From the NCBI GenBank assembly GCA_002428605.1, contig DIXH01000006.1, positions 7,423-55,841 on the forward strand: a stretch of 48,419 nucleotides of DNA. The letters run 5' to 3'. Made by a program: the position numbers and the translations under genes. The notes below the pieces were generated by a model that saw only the letters and a program-made list of their open reading frames with translations, searched no databases and had not been told where the DNA came from. The stretch comes from Clostridiaceae bacterium UBA6085. Its GTDB lineage: Bacteria > Bacillota > Clostridia > Clostridiales > Clostridiaceae. Of the stretch, positions 16,202 to 25,481 are shown one piece after another. Each line of letters begins with the position of its first letter. Within the stretch, counting starts at the first letter, position 1.

Positions 16202-18001
16202 ATGGCATTGTTAAGTGGGATAGGAAAAATAAAAAAGGCTGTGAAGATTGCCATGAAGGATCCCGTGTATGCCGTAAGGCTTGTAAAAGGGGTCAGGAGG
16301 CATGGAATAAAGTGGGCTCTCGACAAGTCCAAGGCCAGGCTGTTTGCCGAGTCATTGTCAAGCGGGTACTCATATGATGAAGAGGAATACCTTGATACTG
16401 ATGCAGTGCTTAATGGGCTGGCAAGGAAGCCACTCATTTCTGTAGTCATGCCTGTATACAATGTCGAGATAAGATGGCTTGATGAAGCGGTAAAGTCCGT
16501 TATATCAAGCACCTATGACAATTTCGAGCTTATTCTGGTCGATGACTGCTCCACAGACAAGAGAGTTACTGAATACCTTGATTCGATTTCTGATTCCAGG
16601 GTAACGGTAACAATAAACGAGAAAAACCTCGGGATATCAGGAACCAGCAACAGAGGGATCGAAGTGGCTTCAGGCGAATACATAGTCATGATGGACAATG
16701 ATGACCTGATCCACAGGAACGCCTTGCTTCATATAGCTGTGGCAATAGTTGGATCCGCTCCGGACATCATATATTCTGATGAAGACAAGACGGACCAGGA
16801 TGGAATAAGAAAAGCACCTTTCTACAAGCCTGACTGGTCCCCTGACCTTCTGCGAAGCCAGATGTATATAGGCCATATCTTCGCATTCAGAAAGGGATTC
16901 TTCCTTGAAACGGGAGGCTTCCGAAAGGAATTTGACGGTGCGCAGGATTATGACCTTGCTTTAAGAATGTCGGAAAGCACTTCAGGTATGTTGCATATAC
17001 CAAGGGTCCTCTACTCCTGGAGAGAGCTGCCGTCTTCAACGGCCATGAATCCGGATTCGAAGCCCTATGCCCACACTGCCGGATTAAAGGCCCTGGATGG
17101 ACATCTGAAGCGGGTGTTCGGACAAGGTGCGTATGCTGATGAGACCGACCAATGGTATGTGTATGATGCGAGGTATCCGACAGATAAGAAAAGTGTTCTT
17201 GTCTCGGTGATAATCGACGGGACAAGCGGTATTGAAAATATCAGGAGATGTATAAGGATAATCAGGAACTCCGGAACAGGTATAAGATATGAAATAATCG
17301 TTCTGTGGGAAGCAGCTGAAGATAAGGGGGATGCAATTGATCCTTCTGTAAGGGTAGTTGACACTTCAGGGGCAAGCTCCTGGGGTGAAAGAGCAAACAA
17401 TGGTGTCAATGAAGCTAACGGTGATATCCTGATTTTTATAGATGCAAGAGTCACCGGACTGTCGACAGGATTCATGGAAAGGCTTTCTGAAAAGGCTTCA
17501 AGGATCGGGACAGGTATGGTAGGGTCAAGAATAGTATCAGAGGATGACAAAATGATCAGTGCCGGTGTCACTGTCCTTCCGGACGGAACCTTGAGGAGAT
17601 TGTTTAAAGGGTCACCCTCGTTACATTACGGTACACCCTTCGTATCACCTCTTGTCACAAGGAACATTCTTGGAGCCGATGGAATACTGATCGCGGTTGC
17701 AAGGTCTTGTTTTGAGCTTATCGGATCATTTAACGAGATATCTGATATGCTGGAAAGCTGTTTTGACTATGGTCTCAGGAGCTCGACTGCCGGATTGTTT
17801 AATGTCTACGATCCTCATGTGCGAGCTGAGCTTGAGGAGACTGGTGCTTTGACATACGGAATCGATATGTTTGACCTCAGCAAATTGAATGGTTCGGACC
17901 CTTACTCAAATATCAGGCTCAGCCTTAATGATGGGCTTCCAGTTGTACCTGCAGCTCCACGAATGAAGAGAGTATTAGGAGATAATAATGATAAGCAATA
18001 A
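16202..18001 (+). CDS. Two-domain GT2 glycosyltransferase, C-terminal half degenerate
   Basis: This 599-residue protein has a basic N-terminal helix region, a GT2 domain (about 75-300) and a second GT2-like domain (about 328-580). The first half is intact: SVVMPVYN, MMDNDD, AQDYDLALR and a YSWRE segment. In the second half the metal motif reads FIDAR and the acidic motifs are hard to find, so it is probably not catalytic. The start is uncertain: ATG 16202 has a weak GGATGTGG nearby, and TTG 16187 in the same frame is possible. It is the first of three large tandem GT2 genes and overlaps the next by 14 bases. It probably extends the glycan backbone. Confidence 0.85.
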   Translation: MALLSGIGKIKKAVKIAMKDPVYAVRLVKGVRRHGIKWALDKSKARLFAESLSSGYSYDEEEYLDTDAVLNGLARKPLISVVMPVYNVEIRWLDEAVKSVISSTYDNFELILVDDCSTDKRVTEYLDSISDSRVTVTINEKNLGISGTSNRGIEVASGEYIVMMDNDDLIHRNALLHIAVAIVGSAPDIIYSDEDKTDQDGIRKAPFYKPDWSPDLLRSQMYIGHIFAFRKGFFLETGGFRKEFDGAQDYDLALRMSESTSGMLHIPRVLYSWRELPSSTAMNPDSKPYAHTAGLKALDGHLKRVFGQGAYADETDQWYVYDARYPTDKKSVLVSVIIDGTSGIENIRRCIRIIRNSGTGIRYEIIVLWEAAEDKGDAIDPSVRVVDTSGASSWGERANNGVNEANGDILIFIDARVTGLSTGFMERLSEKASRIGTGMVGSRIVSEDDKMISAGVTVLPDGTLRRLFKGSPSLHYGTPFVSPLVTRNILGADGILIAVARSCFELIGSFNEISDMLESCFDYGLRSSTAGLFNVYDPHVRAELEETGALTYGIDMFDLSKLNGSDPYSNIRLSLNDGLPVVPAAPRMKRVLGDNNDKQ

Positions 18002-20441
18002 CTTCAAGGTATCCAACGCAAGGTTTCATCTTACTGACAAGGATAAATTTGTCATAGGCGGATGGTTCGCTGAAAACAACCCCGAAAAGAACGGTATTGA
18101 AGCATATCTGGACAAGACGAGACTGGAAATGAGCTACGACAAGTACAGGGGCTATGATGTAAGACAAAGACATCTGATACATCAGGCAAATGTGAGCGAA
18201 GAATACTACTTATATATCAACCTGCCTAAGGACTTTGATAAGTACTCCAAACTTACTGTTTATACTGTTAATGGCGATGAAAGGATTATTTCATTTGAAG
18301 CACCTGCTAAGAAAATACAAATGCTGAAGTATCAGCTTCCATATTGTGTCGATACAGTCTCGATTGAAGACGGAGACTGCAAGCTTTCAGGCTGGGTTGC
18401 ATCCACAGAAGCCTTTGATGTTTCGGCACAGGATGAAAATGGACGTGACATGGATATCAATGTTGAATTTTTTCAGAGAAACGATGTTTCAGCCACATTC
18501 AAGGAGGCTTCGCTCCATGAATACTGCGGGTTTAATGCCGAGGTCAATTATCCAAACGGAAAGAAGCTCCATTTCAGCTTCAAATCAGGCGAAATGACAG
18601 CAAAATATGAGGTTGACATGGCAAAGGCACGTAAAGGGGCATATTCTCATAAGGAAAACAAACTCATCAAGGGACTCAAATACCTTAAGAAGCATGGAGT
18701 CAGGTGGACAGCACTGAAAGCCCTGCAGGTTGTAAAGGGGAAAGCTGAATCTGCAGCAGAATATGAGAAGTGGCTGAAATACCACCTGAGGTCCGAAGTG
18801 GAGCTTGATGCACAGCGAAAGTATAATTTTACAACAAGGCCGAAGTTCAGTATTGTCGTGCCTCTCTACAAGACTCCGGAAAATTTCCTGCGGGAGATGA
18901 TAGACTCCGTTACGTCCCAGACCTATTCCAATTGGGAACTCTGCATGTGCGAGGGCAGCGGAACTGATACACCGGTAATTGAGATACTTCGTGATTATGC
19001 CAAGAGGGATGAGAGGATAAGATACACTGTTTCATCGAGGCAGCTGGGAATTTCTGACAACACCAATGAAGCTATAAAACTTGCAGCAGGTGATTTCATA
19101 GTTCTGGTGGACCATGATGACCTGCTTACTCCTGATGCGCTTTTTGAATGTGCATTGGCAATACAGGATGATGCTGATGTTGACGTAATATACTCGGACG
19201 AGGATAAGCTTACGATGGACGGCTCAGCATACTTCATGCCGCACTTCAAACCGGATTTCAACATAGACCTTCTCAGGAGCATGAATTACATTACGCATCT
19301 TTTTGTCGCAAGAAGGGAGCTTATGCATAGTGTCGGACTTTTCAGGAATGAATTCGACGGGTCCCAGGACTATGACATGATCCTCAGATGCACAGAACAG
19401 GCTAAAAAGGTACACCATATACCAAGGATCCTGTACCACTGGAGATCACATAAAGACTCCGTTGCTGAGAATCCGGAAAGCAAGCTTTATGCATATGATT
19501 CAGCGAAAAAGGCGCTCGATGCGCATTACAGCAGAATGGGTATCGATGCCCATGTGGAATTCACGAAAATATACGGAGTATATAAGACCTTCTTTCACAT
19601 TGCGGCTGAGCCGTTGGTCTCCATAATAATATCCAGCAAGGACAGCATCAGGGACATCAAGAGGTGCATCAGCGCGATTGAGTTCAAGAGCATGTATGAC
19701 AACTATGAGATCCTGATAGTGGACACCGGAAGCAGGAAAGGGAGTACATTTTCTTTCTATGATGAACTCCAGGCAAAGTTCCCTAAAGTGAAGGTGGTAT
19801 TCTACAGGGGAGAGAAGAGCTACTCCAAGTCAAGAAATTTCGGAGCTGAAAACTCTAATGGTGAATACATGCTGTTCATGGATGACAGCATTTCCATAAT
19901 TACTGATGAATTCTTTGAGGAGCTTCTTGGCTATGCAAGAAGAGCCGACGTGGGTGCAGTAGGTGCAAAGCTGTATTATGAGGACGATATAATATACCAT
20001 GCGGGCTCGGTTGTAAATATGGATGGGATTACCGGTAATTCTTTTCAAGGACAGTCCAGGTATGACAACGGATATTTTGCTCGTGCCATTACCGCGTGCG
20101 ACTACAGCATAACAAACCCGGCCTGCTTCATGACGAGCAGGGAGGTATTCAATAATGCAGGTGGCTTTTCTGAGGAATTCAGTACAGGCCTGACTGTCTC
20201 GGATTATTGTCTGAGGGTTGGAAAAACAGACAAGCTGACAGTATTCAATCCATTCGCAGAAGCATACAGGTACGAGCCTGTTAGACCGGTCAATGATTCA
20301 GGGAAAGAAGGCCAGGATAAGATCAAGAATGAATCCGATAAATTCAAGGAAAGATGGAAGGTCCTGTTTTCTAAGGGTGATCCCATGTACAACCGAAATC
20401 TTTCGCTGAACAGGAATGACTATCATTTGAAGAAGGTATGA
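17988..20441 (+). CDS. Large GT2 glycosyltransferase with N-terminal beta modules and two GT domains
   Basis: This 817-residue protein starts with about 205 residues that look like two beta-sandwich modules, then a basic linker helix, a GT2 domain (about 285-520) and a second GT2 domain (about 541-790). The first GT half has intact motifs: SIVVPLYKT, LVDHDD, SQDYDMILR and YHWRSHKDS. The second half has FMDDS in place of a clear DxD and weaker acidic motifs, so activity there is doubtful. The ATG has AGGAG 6 bases upstream inside the end of the preceding gene, and the next gene overlaps its stop. It has no signal peptide and should act in the cytoplasm. The beta modules may bind glycan. Confidence 0.85.
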   Translation: MISNNFKVSNARFHLTDKDKFVIGGWFAENNPEKNGIEAYLDKTRLEMSYDKYRGYDVRQRHLIHQANVSEEYYLYINLPKDFDKYSKLTVYTVNGDERIISFEAPAKKIQMLKYQLPYCVDTVSIEDGDCKLSGWVASTEAFDVSAQDENGRDMDINVEFFQRNDVSATFKEASLHEYCGFNAEVNYPNGKKLHFSFKSGEMTAKYEVDMAKARKGAYSHKENKLIKGLKYLKKHGVRWTALKALQVVKGKAESAAEYEKWLKYHLRSEVELDAQRKYNFTTRPKFSIVVPLYKTPENFLREMIDSVTSQTYSNWELCMCEGSGTDTPVIEILRDYAKRDERIRYTVSSRQLGISDNTNEAIKLAAGDFIVLVDHDDLLTPDALFECALAIQDDADVDVIYSDEDKLTMDGSAYFMPHFKPDFNIDLLRSMNYITHLFVARRELMHSVGLFRNEFDGSQDYDMILRCTEQAKKVHHIPRILYHWRSHKDSVAENPESKLYAYDSAKKALDAHYSRMGIDAHVEFTKIYGVYKTFFHIAAEPLVSIIISSKDSIRDIKRCISAIEFKSMYDNYEILIVDTGSRKGSTFSFYDELQAKFPKVKVVFYRGEKSYSKSRNFGAENSNGEYMLFMDDSISIITDEFFEELLGYARRADVGAVGAKLYYEDDIIYHAGSVVNMDGITGNSFQGQSRYDNGYFARAITACDYSITNPACFMTSREVFNNAGGFSEEFSTGLTVSDYCLRVGKTDKLTVFNPFAEAYRYEPVRPVNDSGKEGQDKIKNESDKFKERWKVLFSKGDPMYNRNLSLNRNDYHLKKV

Positions 20442-22168
20442 AATTGATTAAGGATAAATTGTTCAGGGCCGCAAGGTTCTATAAACGTCACGGACTAAAG
20501 ACCTTCATGGTACACCTGGTACAGAAGGCACTTGGAGTGGAGTCAGACTACAATAAGTGGTTTTTAAGACATGCTCCTGATAAATCGGTACTTGATGCCC
20601 AAAGGGAAACCAAGCCGTCATTTGCTTCAAAATTCAGCGTCATAGTCATGCCTGGCAATGATCATCAGCAAGGACTGAAAGGGACATCCCTATCACTCTC
20701 AGAACAGACCTATGCTGGCTGGGAGCTTATTTCGATCGGTCGCGAGGACCAGAAGCTGAGTGAATCGGGAGTGGTTTTCGTTGAATATGACAAGAATTCA
20801 CAGCTAGCTGAAATTTTGAACAGGGCTGCTGAAAAATCCAGCGGTGACTATATCCTTCTCATGCATCCAGGCGACCAGCTTGCGCCAAATGCATTGTTTG
20901 AGATTGCTAGCGAAATCGAAAAAGGTGGATACTCAGCAGTTTATACAGATGAAGACAAGATAGAGGCAAGTGGGATCAGACATATCGATCCGATCTTTAA
21001 GCCCGATTTCAATCTGGACCTTTTGAGAAGCACCAATTATATTTCAAATTCGATGGTGATAAGCAGAAAAACCCTAAGTGATATGGGGGGATTTAAAAAA
21101 GAATATGGAGAAGGCTGTATCCTGGACCTGTATTTCAGGATTTTTGAGAGCAGTGCAGCAATAGGTCATATATCCAAGGTTCTTTATCATTCAAAACAAA
21201 CAGCTGTGAAGGATGAGATTTCAACCGCTCATCATATCAAGATACTTAATGACCATTATAGAAGGATGGGTATCGATGCTAAGGTATCGGAAACTGGCGT
21301 GAAGAGCATATACAGAACTAAATACAAAGTAAATGGGAATCCGCTCGTATCAGTACTGATCCCTAACAAGGACCACATCGATGACCTTGAAAAGTGTCTG
21401 AATTCATTGTTTGACAGGTCACAGTATGAGAATATTGAAATCATAATAATTGAGAACAACAGCACAGAAAAGAGCACATTCGAATATTATGACAAGATTT
21501 CCGGTGAGCATGAAAACATTCAAGTTGTGGAATATAAGGATACGTTCAATTATTCTGCGATAAATAACTACGGAGCGAGTATTTCAAACGGAGAATACCT
21601 ACTTCTTCTGAATAATGATACCGAGATCATCAATGGTGACTGCATTGAAGAGATGCTTGGCCATTGCATGAGGGATGAAGTGGGTATAGTAGGAGCGAAG
21701 CTGTATTACGGGGACGGTTCGATACAGCACGCAGGAGTCATAATAGGTCTGGGCGGAATAGCAGGACATGCATTTGTAAGCCTTAAGAAAGGCGATACCG
21801 GGTATCTCGACAGAGAGAACTCTGCACAGGACTATAGTGCTGTAACTGCAGCCTGCATGATGACCAGGAAGAGCGTATTTGAGAGTGTAGGTGGGTTCAC
21901 CGAAGAGATGCAGGTAGCCTTCAATGACATTGATTATTGCATGAAGGTGAGAAATACAGGCAAGCTTGTGGTCTATACTCCATTTGCTGAGCTATTCCAC
22001 TTCGAGTCGAAGTCAAGGGGACTTGATGATACACCGGAAAAGGCAAGAAGGTTCAACAGCGAGGTTGAGAGATTTGCAAAAAGATGGCCGGAAATATTGA
22101 AAAAGGGCGATCCATACTATAATCCAAACCTTACGCTGGTAAAGCCCGATTTTTCAATAAAGGACTAA
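20438..22168 (+). CDS. Two-domain GT2 glycosyltransferase, N-terminal half degenerate
   Basis: This 576-residue protein has two GT2-like domains (about 64-290 and 300-550). Here the first half is the damaged one: the metal motif reads MHPGDQ, the QDYDL segment is CILDLYFR, and YHWR is YHSKQ. The second half is intact, with SVLIPNKDH, LLNNDTE, FNDIDYCMKVR and FHFESKSRG. This mirrors the first large GT2 gene in reverse. The start ATG overlaps the upstream stop (ATGA) with AAGAAGG as ribosome site. It probably works with the two upstream proteins in chain assembly. The acceptor and donor are not known. Confidence 0.85.
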   Translation: MKLIKDKLFRAARFYKRHGLKTFMVHLVQKALGVESDYNKWFLRHAPDKSVLDAQRETKPSFASKFSVIVMPGNDHQQGLKGTSLSLSEQTYAGWELISIGREDQKLSESGVVFVEYDKNSQLAEILNRAAEKSSGDYILLMHPGDQLAPNALFEIASEIEKGGYSAVYTDEDKIEASGIRHIDPIFKPDFNLDLLRSTNYISNSMVISRKTLSDMGGFKKEYGEGCILDLYFRIFESSAAIGHISKVLYHSKQTAVKDEISTAHHIKILNDHYRRMGIDAKVSETGVKSIYRTKYKVNGNPLVSVLIPNKDHIDDLEKCLNSLFDRSQYENIEIIIIENNSTEKSTFEYYDKISGEHENIQVVEYKDTFNYSAINNYGASISNGEYLLLLNNDTEIINGDCIEEMLGHCMRDEVGIVGAKLYYGDGSIQHAGVIIGLGGIAGHAFVSLKKGDTGYLDRENSAQDYSAVTAACMMTRKSVFESVGGFTEEMQVAFNDIDYCMKVRNTGKLVVYTPFAELFHFESKSRGLDDTPEKARRFNSEVERFAKRWPEILKKGDPYYNPNLTLVKPDFSIKD

Positions 22169-22203
22169 AGAGCATGTAAATTATGCCAAGGAGGAGGGAA
22201 TCC

Positions 22204-23088
22204 ATGAAAATACTTATTACAGGAGCCAAAGGGCAGCTTGGAACGCAGCTGACAGAAATACTTAAGGCAGGCACGACCGAGCTTGGGGCCATACCCGAAA
22301 GCTTTATCGGTGCCGAGGTGTTCGGATATTCAAGCAAGGACCTTGATGTGTCAGACCTTTCAGCAGTAAGGGCTGCAGCTGCAGGCATAAGGCCTGATCT
22401 CATCATTAACACTGCCGCCTATACGAACGTAGATGGCTGCGAGACCGACAGGGACAGGGCCTTCAGGGTAAATGCCCTGGGGCCCAGGAATCTTGCCATG
22501 GTTGCAGAAGAGACTGGTGCCAGGCTTGTGCACATATCAACTGATTATGTATTCTCAGGAACGGGAAGTGAGCCATTCGCTGAATACGACCTGACGGACC
22601 CGCAAAGCATATACGGCAAATCGAAGCTTGCAGGTGAGGAGAATGTTAGGACTTTCTGTTCTAGGCATTTCATCGTAAGGACCTCATGGCTCTATGGACT
22701 CTACGGTGGGAACTTCGTTAAGACAATAATGAAGGCTGGAAAGGAAAGAGGTGCGCTTCAGGTGGTTCATGACCAGAAGGGCAACCCGACCAATGTGGAA
22801 GACCTCTGCTACCATATACTTAAGCTGGCAGACACCGAGGAATATGGAGTCTACCATTGCACTGGGTCAGGTGAATGCTCATGGTATGATTTCGCCTCTC
22901 TGATCTTAGAATATGCGGGAATTGAAGCGACGGTAGCACCGGTTACCACTGACCAGTTCCCAAGGCCTGCAAGAAGACCAGCGTATTCGTCACTGGATAA
23001 CATGATGCTCCGGGTTACAGTCGGAGACAATATGAGGCCATGGCAGGATGCGCTTAAGTCATTTATAACAGCATTAGAAAAGATGTAA
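22204..23088 (+). CDS. rfbD: dTDP-4-dehydrorhamnose reductase
   Basis: This 294-residue enzyme reduces dTDP-4-keto-L-rhamnose to dTDP-L-rhamnose, the final step of the pathway. It is an extended SDR protein with GAKGQLG at the N-terminus, INTAAYTNVD and STDYVFSG segments, and the catalytic YGKSK. RTSWLYG follows, as is normal for RmlD. Start ATG 22204 is chosen because GGAGGAGGGAA lies just upstream; an in-frame ATG at 22183 lies before that site. It is followed 36 bases later by rfbA. Confidence 0.95.
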   Translation: MKILITGAKGQLGTQLTEILKAGTTELGAIPESFIGAEVFGYSSKDLDVSDLSAVRAAAAGIRPDLIINTAAYTNVDGCETDRDRAFRVNALGPRNLAMVAEETGARLVHISTDYVFSGTGSEPFAEYDLTDPQSIYGKSKLAGEENVRTFCSRHFIVRTSWLYGLYGGNFVKTIMKAGKERGALQVVHDQKGNPTNVEDLCYHILKLADTEEYGVYHCTGSGECSWYDFASLILEYAGIEATVAPVTTDQFPRPARRPAYSSLDNMMLRVTVGDNMRPWQDALKSFITALEKM

Positions 23089-23124
23089 TATTACGATTAT
23101 ATTTGTATACAAGGAGAAGTGAGA

Positions 23125-23994
23125 ATGAAAGGTATAATACTCGCCGGAGGATCCGGTACAAGACTCTACCCGGTTACAAAATCAGTTTCAAAGCAGATAC
23201 TTCCGATATACGACAAGCCGATGATCTATTACCCGCTGTCTGTGCTCATGCTGGCAGGAATCAGGGAGATACTCATAATATCAACTCCAAGGGACATCGG
23301 GTCCTTCGAGGAGCTTCTGGGAGATGGAAGCGATTATGGACTCTCCATCTCATATGCTGTACAGCATGCTCCAAACGGCCTTGCAGAAGCTTTCATAATT
23401 GGAGAGGAGTTCATAGGCAGTGACAAGGTTGCACTTGTCCTTGGGGACAATGTATTCTACGGTTATGGATTCTCCGAAAGGCTGAAGGCAGCGGTCGAAA
23501 GGGAAGAAGCAACGATTTTCGGCTATCACGTCAGCAATCCGACTGAATTTGGCGTTGTCGAGTTCGATGACAACATGAATGTTCTCTCGATCGAGGAAAA
23601 GCCTGAAGAGCCAAAATCAAGTTATGCCGTACCGGGTCTGTATTTCTATGGAAATGATGTCATAGAAATAGCAAAGACAATAAAGCCTTCAAAGAGAGGC
23701 GAGCTGGAGATAACTGCAGTCAACAATGAGTACCTTAAGAGGGGCAAACTAAAGGTTGAGCTGTTCGGCCGTGGAATGGCATGGCTTGATACAGGTACAC
23801 ACAGAGGACTGCTGGATGCAGCCAACTTCGTTGAGGCAGTACAGACCAGACAGGGTCTCTATGTAGCGTGCATTGAAGAGATAGCGTACAGGAAGAAATT
23901 CATAACCAGGGAGAGGCTCCTTGAACTTGCTCAGCCACTGCTTAAGACAGAGTACGGCCAGTACCTTGTGCATGTAGCGAACGAGCCAAGGTAA
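23125..23994 (+). CDS. rfbA: Glucose-1-phosphate thymidylyltransferase
   Basis: This 289-residue enzyme joins glucose-1-phosphate and dTTP to make dTDP-glucose, the first step of dTDP-L-rhamnose synthesis. The nucleotide motif GGSGTRLYPVT is at the N-terminus, followed by KPMIYYPLS, LVLGDNVFYG, EKPEEPKS and GMAWLDTGTH, all expected for RmlA. Length is normal. ATG 23125 has AAGGAG 8 bases upstream. As pathway entry enzyme it would be expected to be feedback-controlled by dTDP-rhamnose. It lies at the far end of the locus from rfbBC. Confidence 0.96.
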   Translation: MKGIILAGGSGTRLYPVTKSVSKQILPIYDKPMIYYPLSVLMLAGIREILIISTPRDIGSFEELLGDGSDYGLSISYAVQHAPNGLAEAFIIGEEFIGSDKVALVLGDNVFYGYGFSERLKAAVEREEATIFGYHVSNPTEFGVVEFDDNMNVLSIEEKPEEPKSSYAVPGLYFYGNDVIEIAKTIKPSKRGELEITAVNNEYLKRGKLKVELFGRGMAWLDTGTHRGLLDAANFVEAVQTRQGLYVACIEEIAYRKKFITRERLLELAQPLLKTEYGQYLVHVANEPR

Positions 23995-24023
23995 TCTGAC
24001 ACACCAAAAAGAGGTGAAGGCGT

Positions 24024-25151
24024 TTGAAAAAGCTCGCATATGTAGTCACCCAATCTGAAATGGGCGGGGCACAGAAGAATATATTGCTGCTTTCGAAAGG
24101 GCTTTCAGACAAATTCGACATAACAGTCTATTGCGGGCCTGGCGGACTCCTTCTTGAAGAACTTCGAAAGGCTAAGATATCTGCCATAGAAGTGCCTTTT
24201 CTAAAGAGGGAGGTTTCCCTGCTCGATGACCTGAAGACATACTGTTTTCTGGTAAGAGAGTTCAGGGAAAAGGGCTACTCGATCGTTCACAGCCATAGCT
24301 CCAAGGCGGGACTTCTTGCAAGGCTTGCAGCGAGGAAAGCCAGGGTACCGAAAAGCATCTATACCGCCCACGGATTTGTGTTCAACGAACCTATGGGCAG
24401 TATCTCTAAAGCATTCTACAGGATGATAGAGAAATATGCGGCTTCAATATCGACTGACCTTATTGTTGTTTCAAGGCGTGACCTTGAAACTGCTGAGTCA
24501 CTCGGCATACAGTCCGGGAATCAGGCAGCCTTCATACCTAACGGGATCGATTTCCTTACACCTGATTACAGGGATTATGGTGTAACAGCTTCAGGCGTAA
24601 GGCAGCAGCTGGGACTTAAGGATGACGATTTTGTGTTTGGCTGCATAGCAAATTTCTACGAGACCAAGGGTCACAGATACTTGGTCAGGGCTTTTGAGAT
24701 GCTCAGAAACAGATCAGATTCGGAAAAGCTGAAGCTCGTACTGGTGGGTCAGGGCAGCCTGAAGGATGAGATAAGGTCTTTGTCCGGAGATGGGGTAATA
24801 TTTACAGGATATGTGGAAAATGCAGAAAAGCTGATGAAAGCATTCGATTGCCTTATCCTGTCATCAGTCAAGGAAGGGTTTCCTTTTGTAGTCCTTGAGG
24901 CTGTCAGGCAAAGACTGCCGATTGTTGCAACTGATGTTGGAGACATTAATAGGGTGCTTTCTGAAGGAGACTTTGAATCTTTCAGGATAGTTGACCCGGG
25001 AAGTTCGGAAGCGTTGAATGAAGCTATGGAATGGATGCTCGAAAATGCCGAATCAGCCAGGATTGCCGCCAACAGGACATATGAGATGATAAGTGAAAGA
25101 TATTCCCTTCAGCGTATGCTTGACGAAACGCTGAAGGTATATGAAAGATGA
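24024..25151 (+). CDS. GT4 family glycosyltransferase
   Basis: This 375-residue GT-B enzyme is the last gene of the polysaccharide locus. The N-terminal part shows the SEMGGAQKN loop and VHSHSSKAGLLARLA; the C-terminal part shows the E-x7-E motif in EGFPFVVLE, typical of retaining GT4 enzymes that use nucleotide sugars. It starts at TTG 24024 with GAGGTGAAGG upstream. It follows rfbA by 29 bases and is followed at once by a terminator. It may add an early or side-chain sugar; the donor cannot be told from sequence. Confidence 0.9.
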   Translation: MKKLAYVVTQSEMGGAQKNILLLSKGLSDKFDITVYCGPGGLLLEELRKAKISAIEVPFLKREVSLLDDLKTYCFLVREFREKGYSIVHSHSSKAGLLARLAARKARVPKSIYTAHGFVFNEPMGSISKAFYRMIEKYAASISTDLIVVSRRDLETAESLGIQSGNQAAFIPNGIDFLTPDYRDYGVTASGVRQQLGLKDDDFVFGCIANFYETKGHRYLVRAFEMLRNRSDSEKLKLVLVGQGSLKDEIRSLSGDGVIFTGYVENAEKLMKAFDCLILSSVKEGFPFVVLEAVRQRLPIVATDVGDINRVLSEGDFESFRIVDPGSSEALNEAMEWMLENAESARIAANRTYEMISERYSLQRMLDETLKVYER

Positions 25152-25175
25152 AAAGGGCTTTGTGCCCTTTTTTTC
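25151..25175 (+). terminator. Rho-independent terminator of the polysaccharide operon
   Basis: An 8-bp stem (25151-25158 with 25164-25171) closes a five-base loop and runs into a T-rich tail. It starts at the end of the GT4 stop codon. Confidence 0.9.
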
Positions 25176-25194
25176 GTTTTTTATACAAGTTTTT

Positions 25195-25223
25195 TTGCCA
25201 TTTTGCTTAAATGCGCATATTTA
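25195..25223 (+). promoter_or_regulatory. Candidate promoter of the DUF1659/DUF2922 pair
   Basis: TTGCCA at 25195-25200 and TATTTA at 25218-25223 are 17 bases apart, between a terminator and the 25247 start. The hexamers are moderate matches only. Confidence 0.4.
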
Positions 25224-25246
25224 GTGTGTGAAAGGAGCTGATAAAC

Positions 25247-25468
25247 ATGGCAGTATCGGTAAACAAGGAAACAACGGCCCTGCTCATCACCTACATCAAG
25301 GAGGTAGTAAACGGCAAGACTACCTATGAGGCAAGAAGGTTCAGGAACTTCAAGATCGCGGCACTTCCAGAGGATATCCACGAGATAGCCGCAAAGATCT
25401 CATCCCTTGGTGAACAGGCGACCTTCAGCTACAAGCTTGAAGACGTCAGCGCACTTGCAGCGGTATAG
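25247..25468 (+). CDS. DUF1659 family small protein
   Basis: This 73-residue soluble protein, MAVSVNKETTALLIT to the end EDVSALAAV, resembles the DUF1659 family of Firmicutes, with a predicted beta-rich N-terminal half, a central FKIAALPEDIHEIAAKI helix and a final beta strand. Its function is not known. AAAGGAG lies 9 bases before the ATG. It is 13 bases from a DUF2922 gene, and these two families are often neighbours. The family call is from memory of sequence pattern. Confidence 0.75.
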   Translation: MAVSVNKETTALLITYIKEVVNGKTTYEARRFRNFKIAALPEDIHEIAAKISSLGEQATFSYKLEDVSALAAV

Positions 25469-25481
25469 GAGGTAACGGAGA

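Noticed and set aside
17065..17571. Minus-strand open frame of 168 codons
   Set aside because: It is a shadow of the first large GT2 gene with no ribosome site or family likeness.
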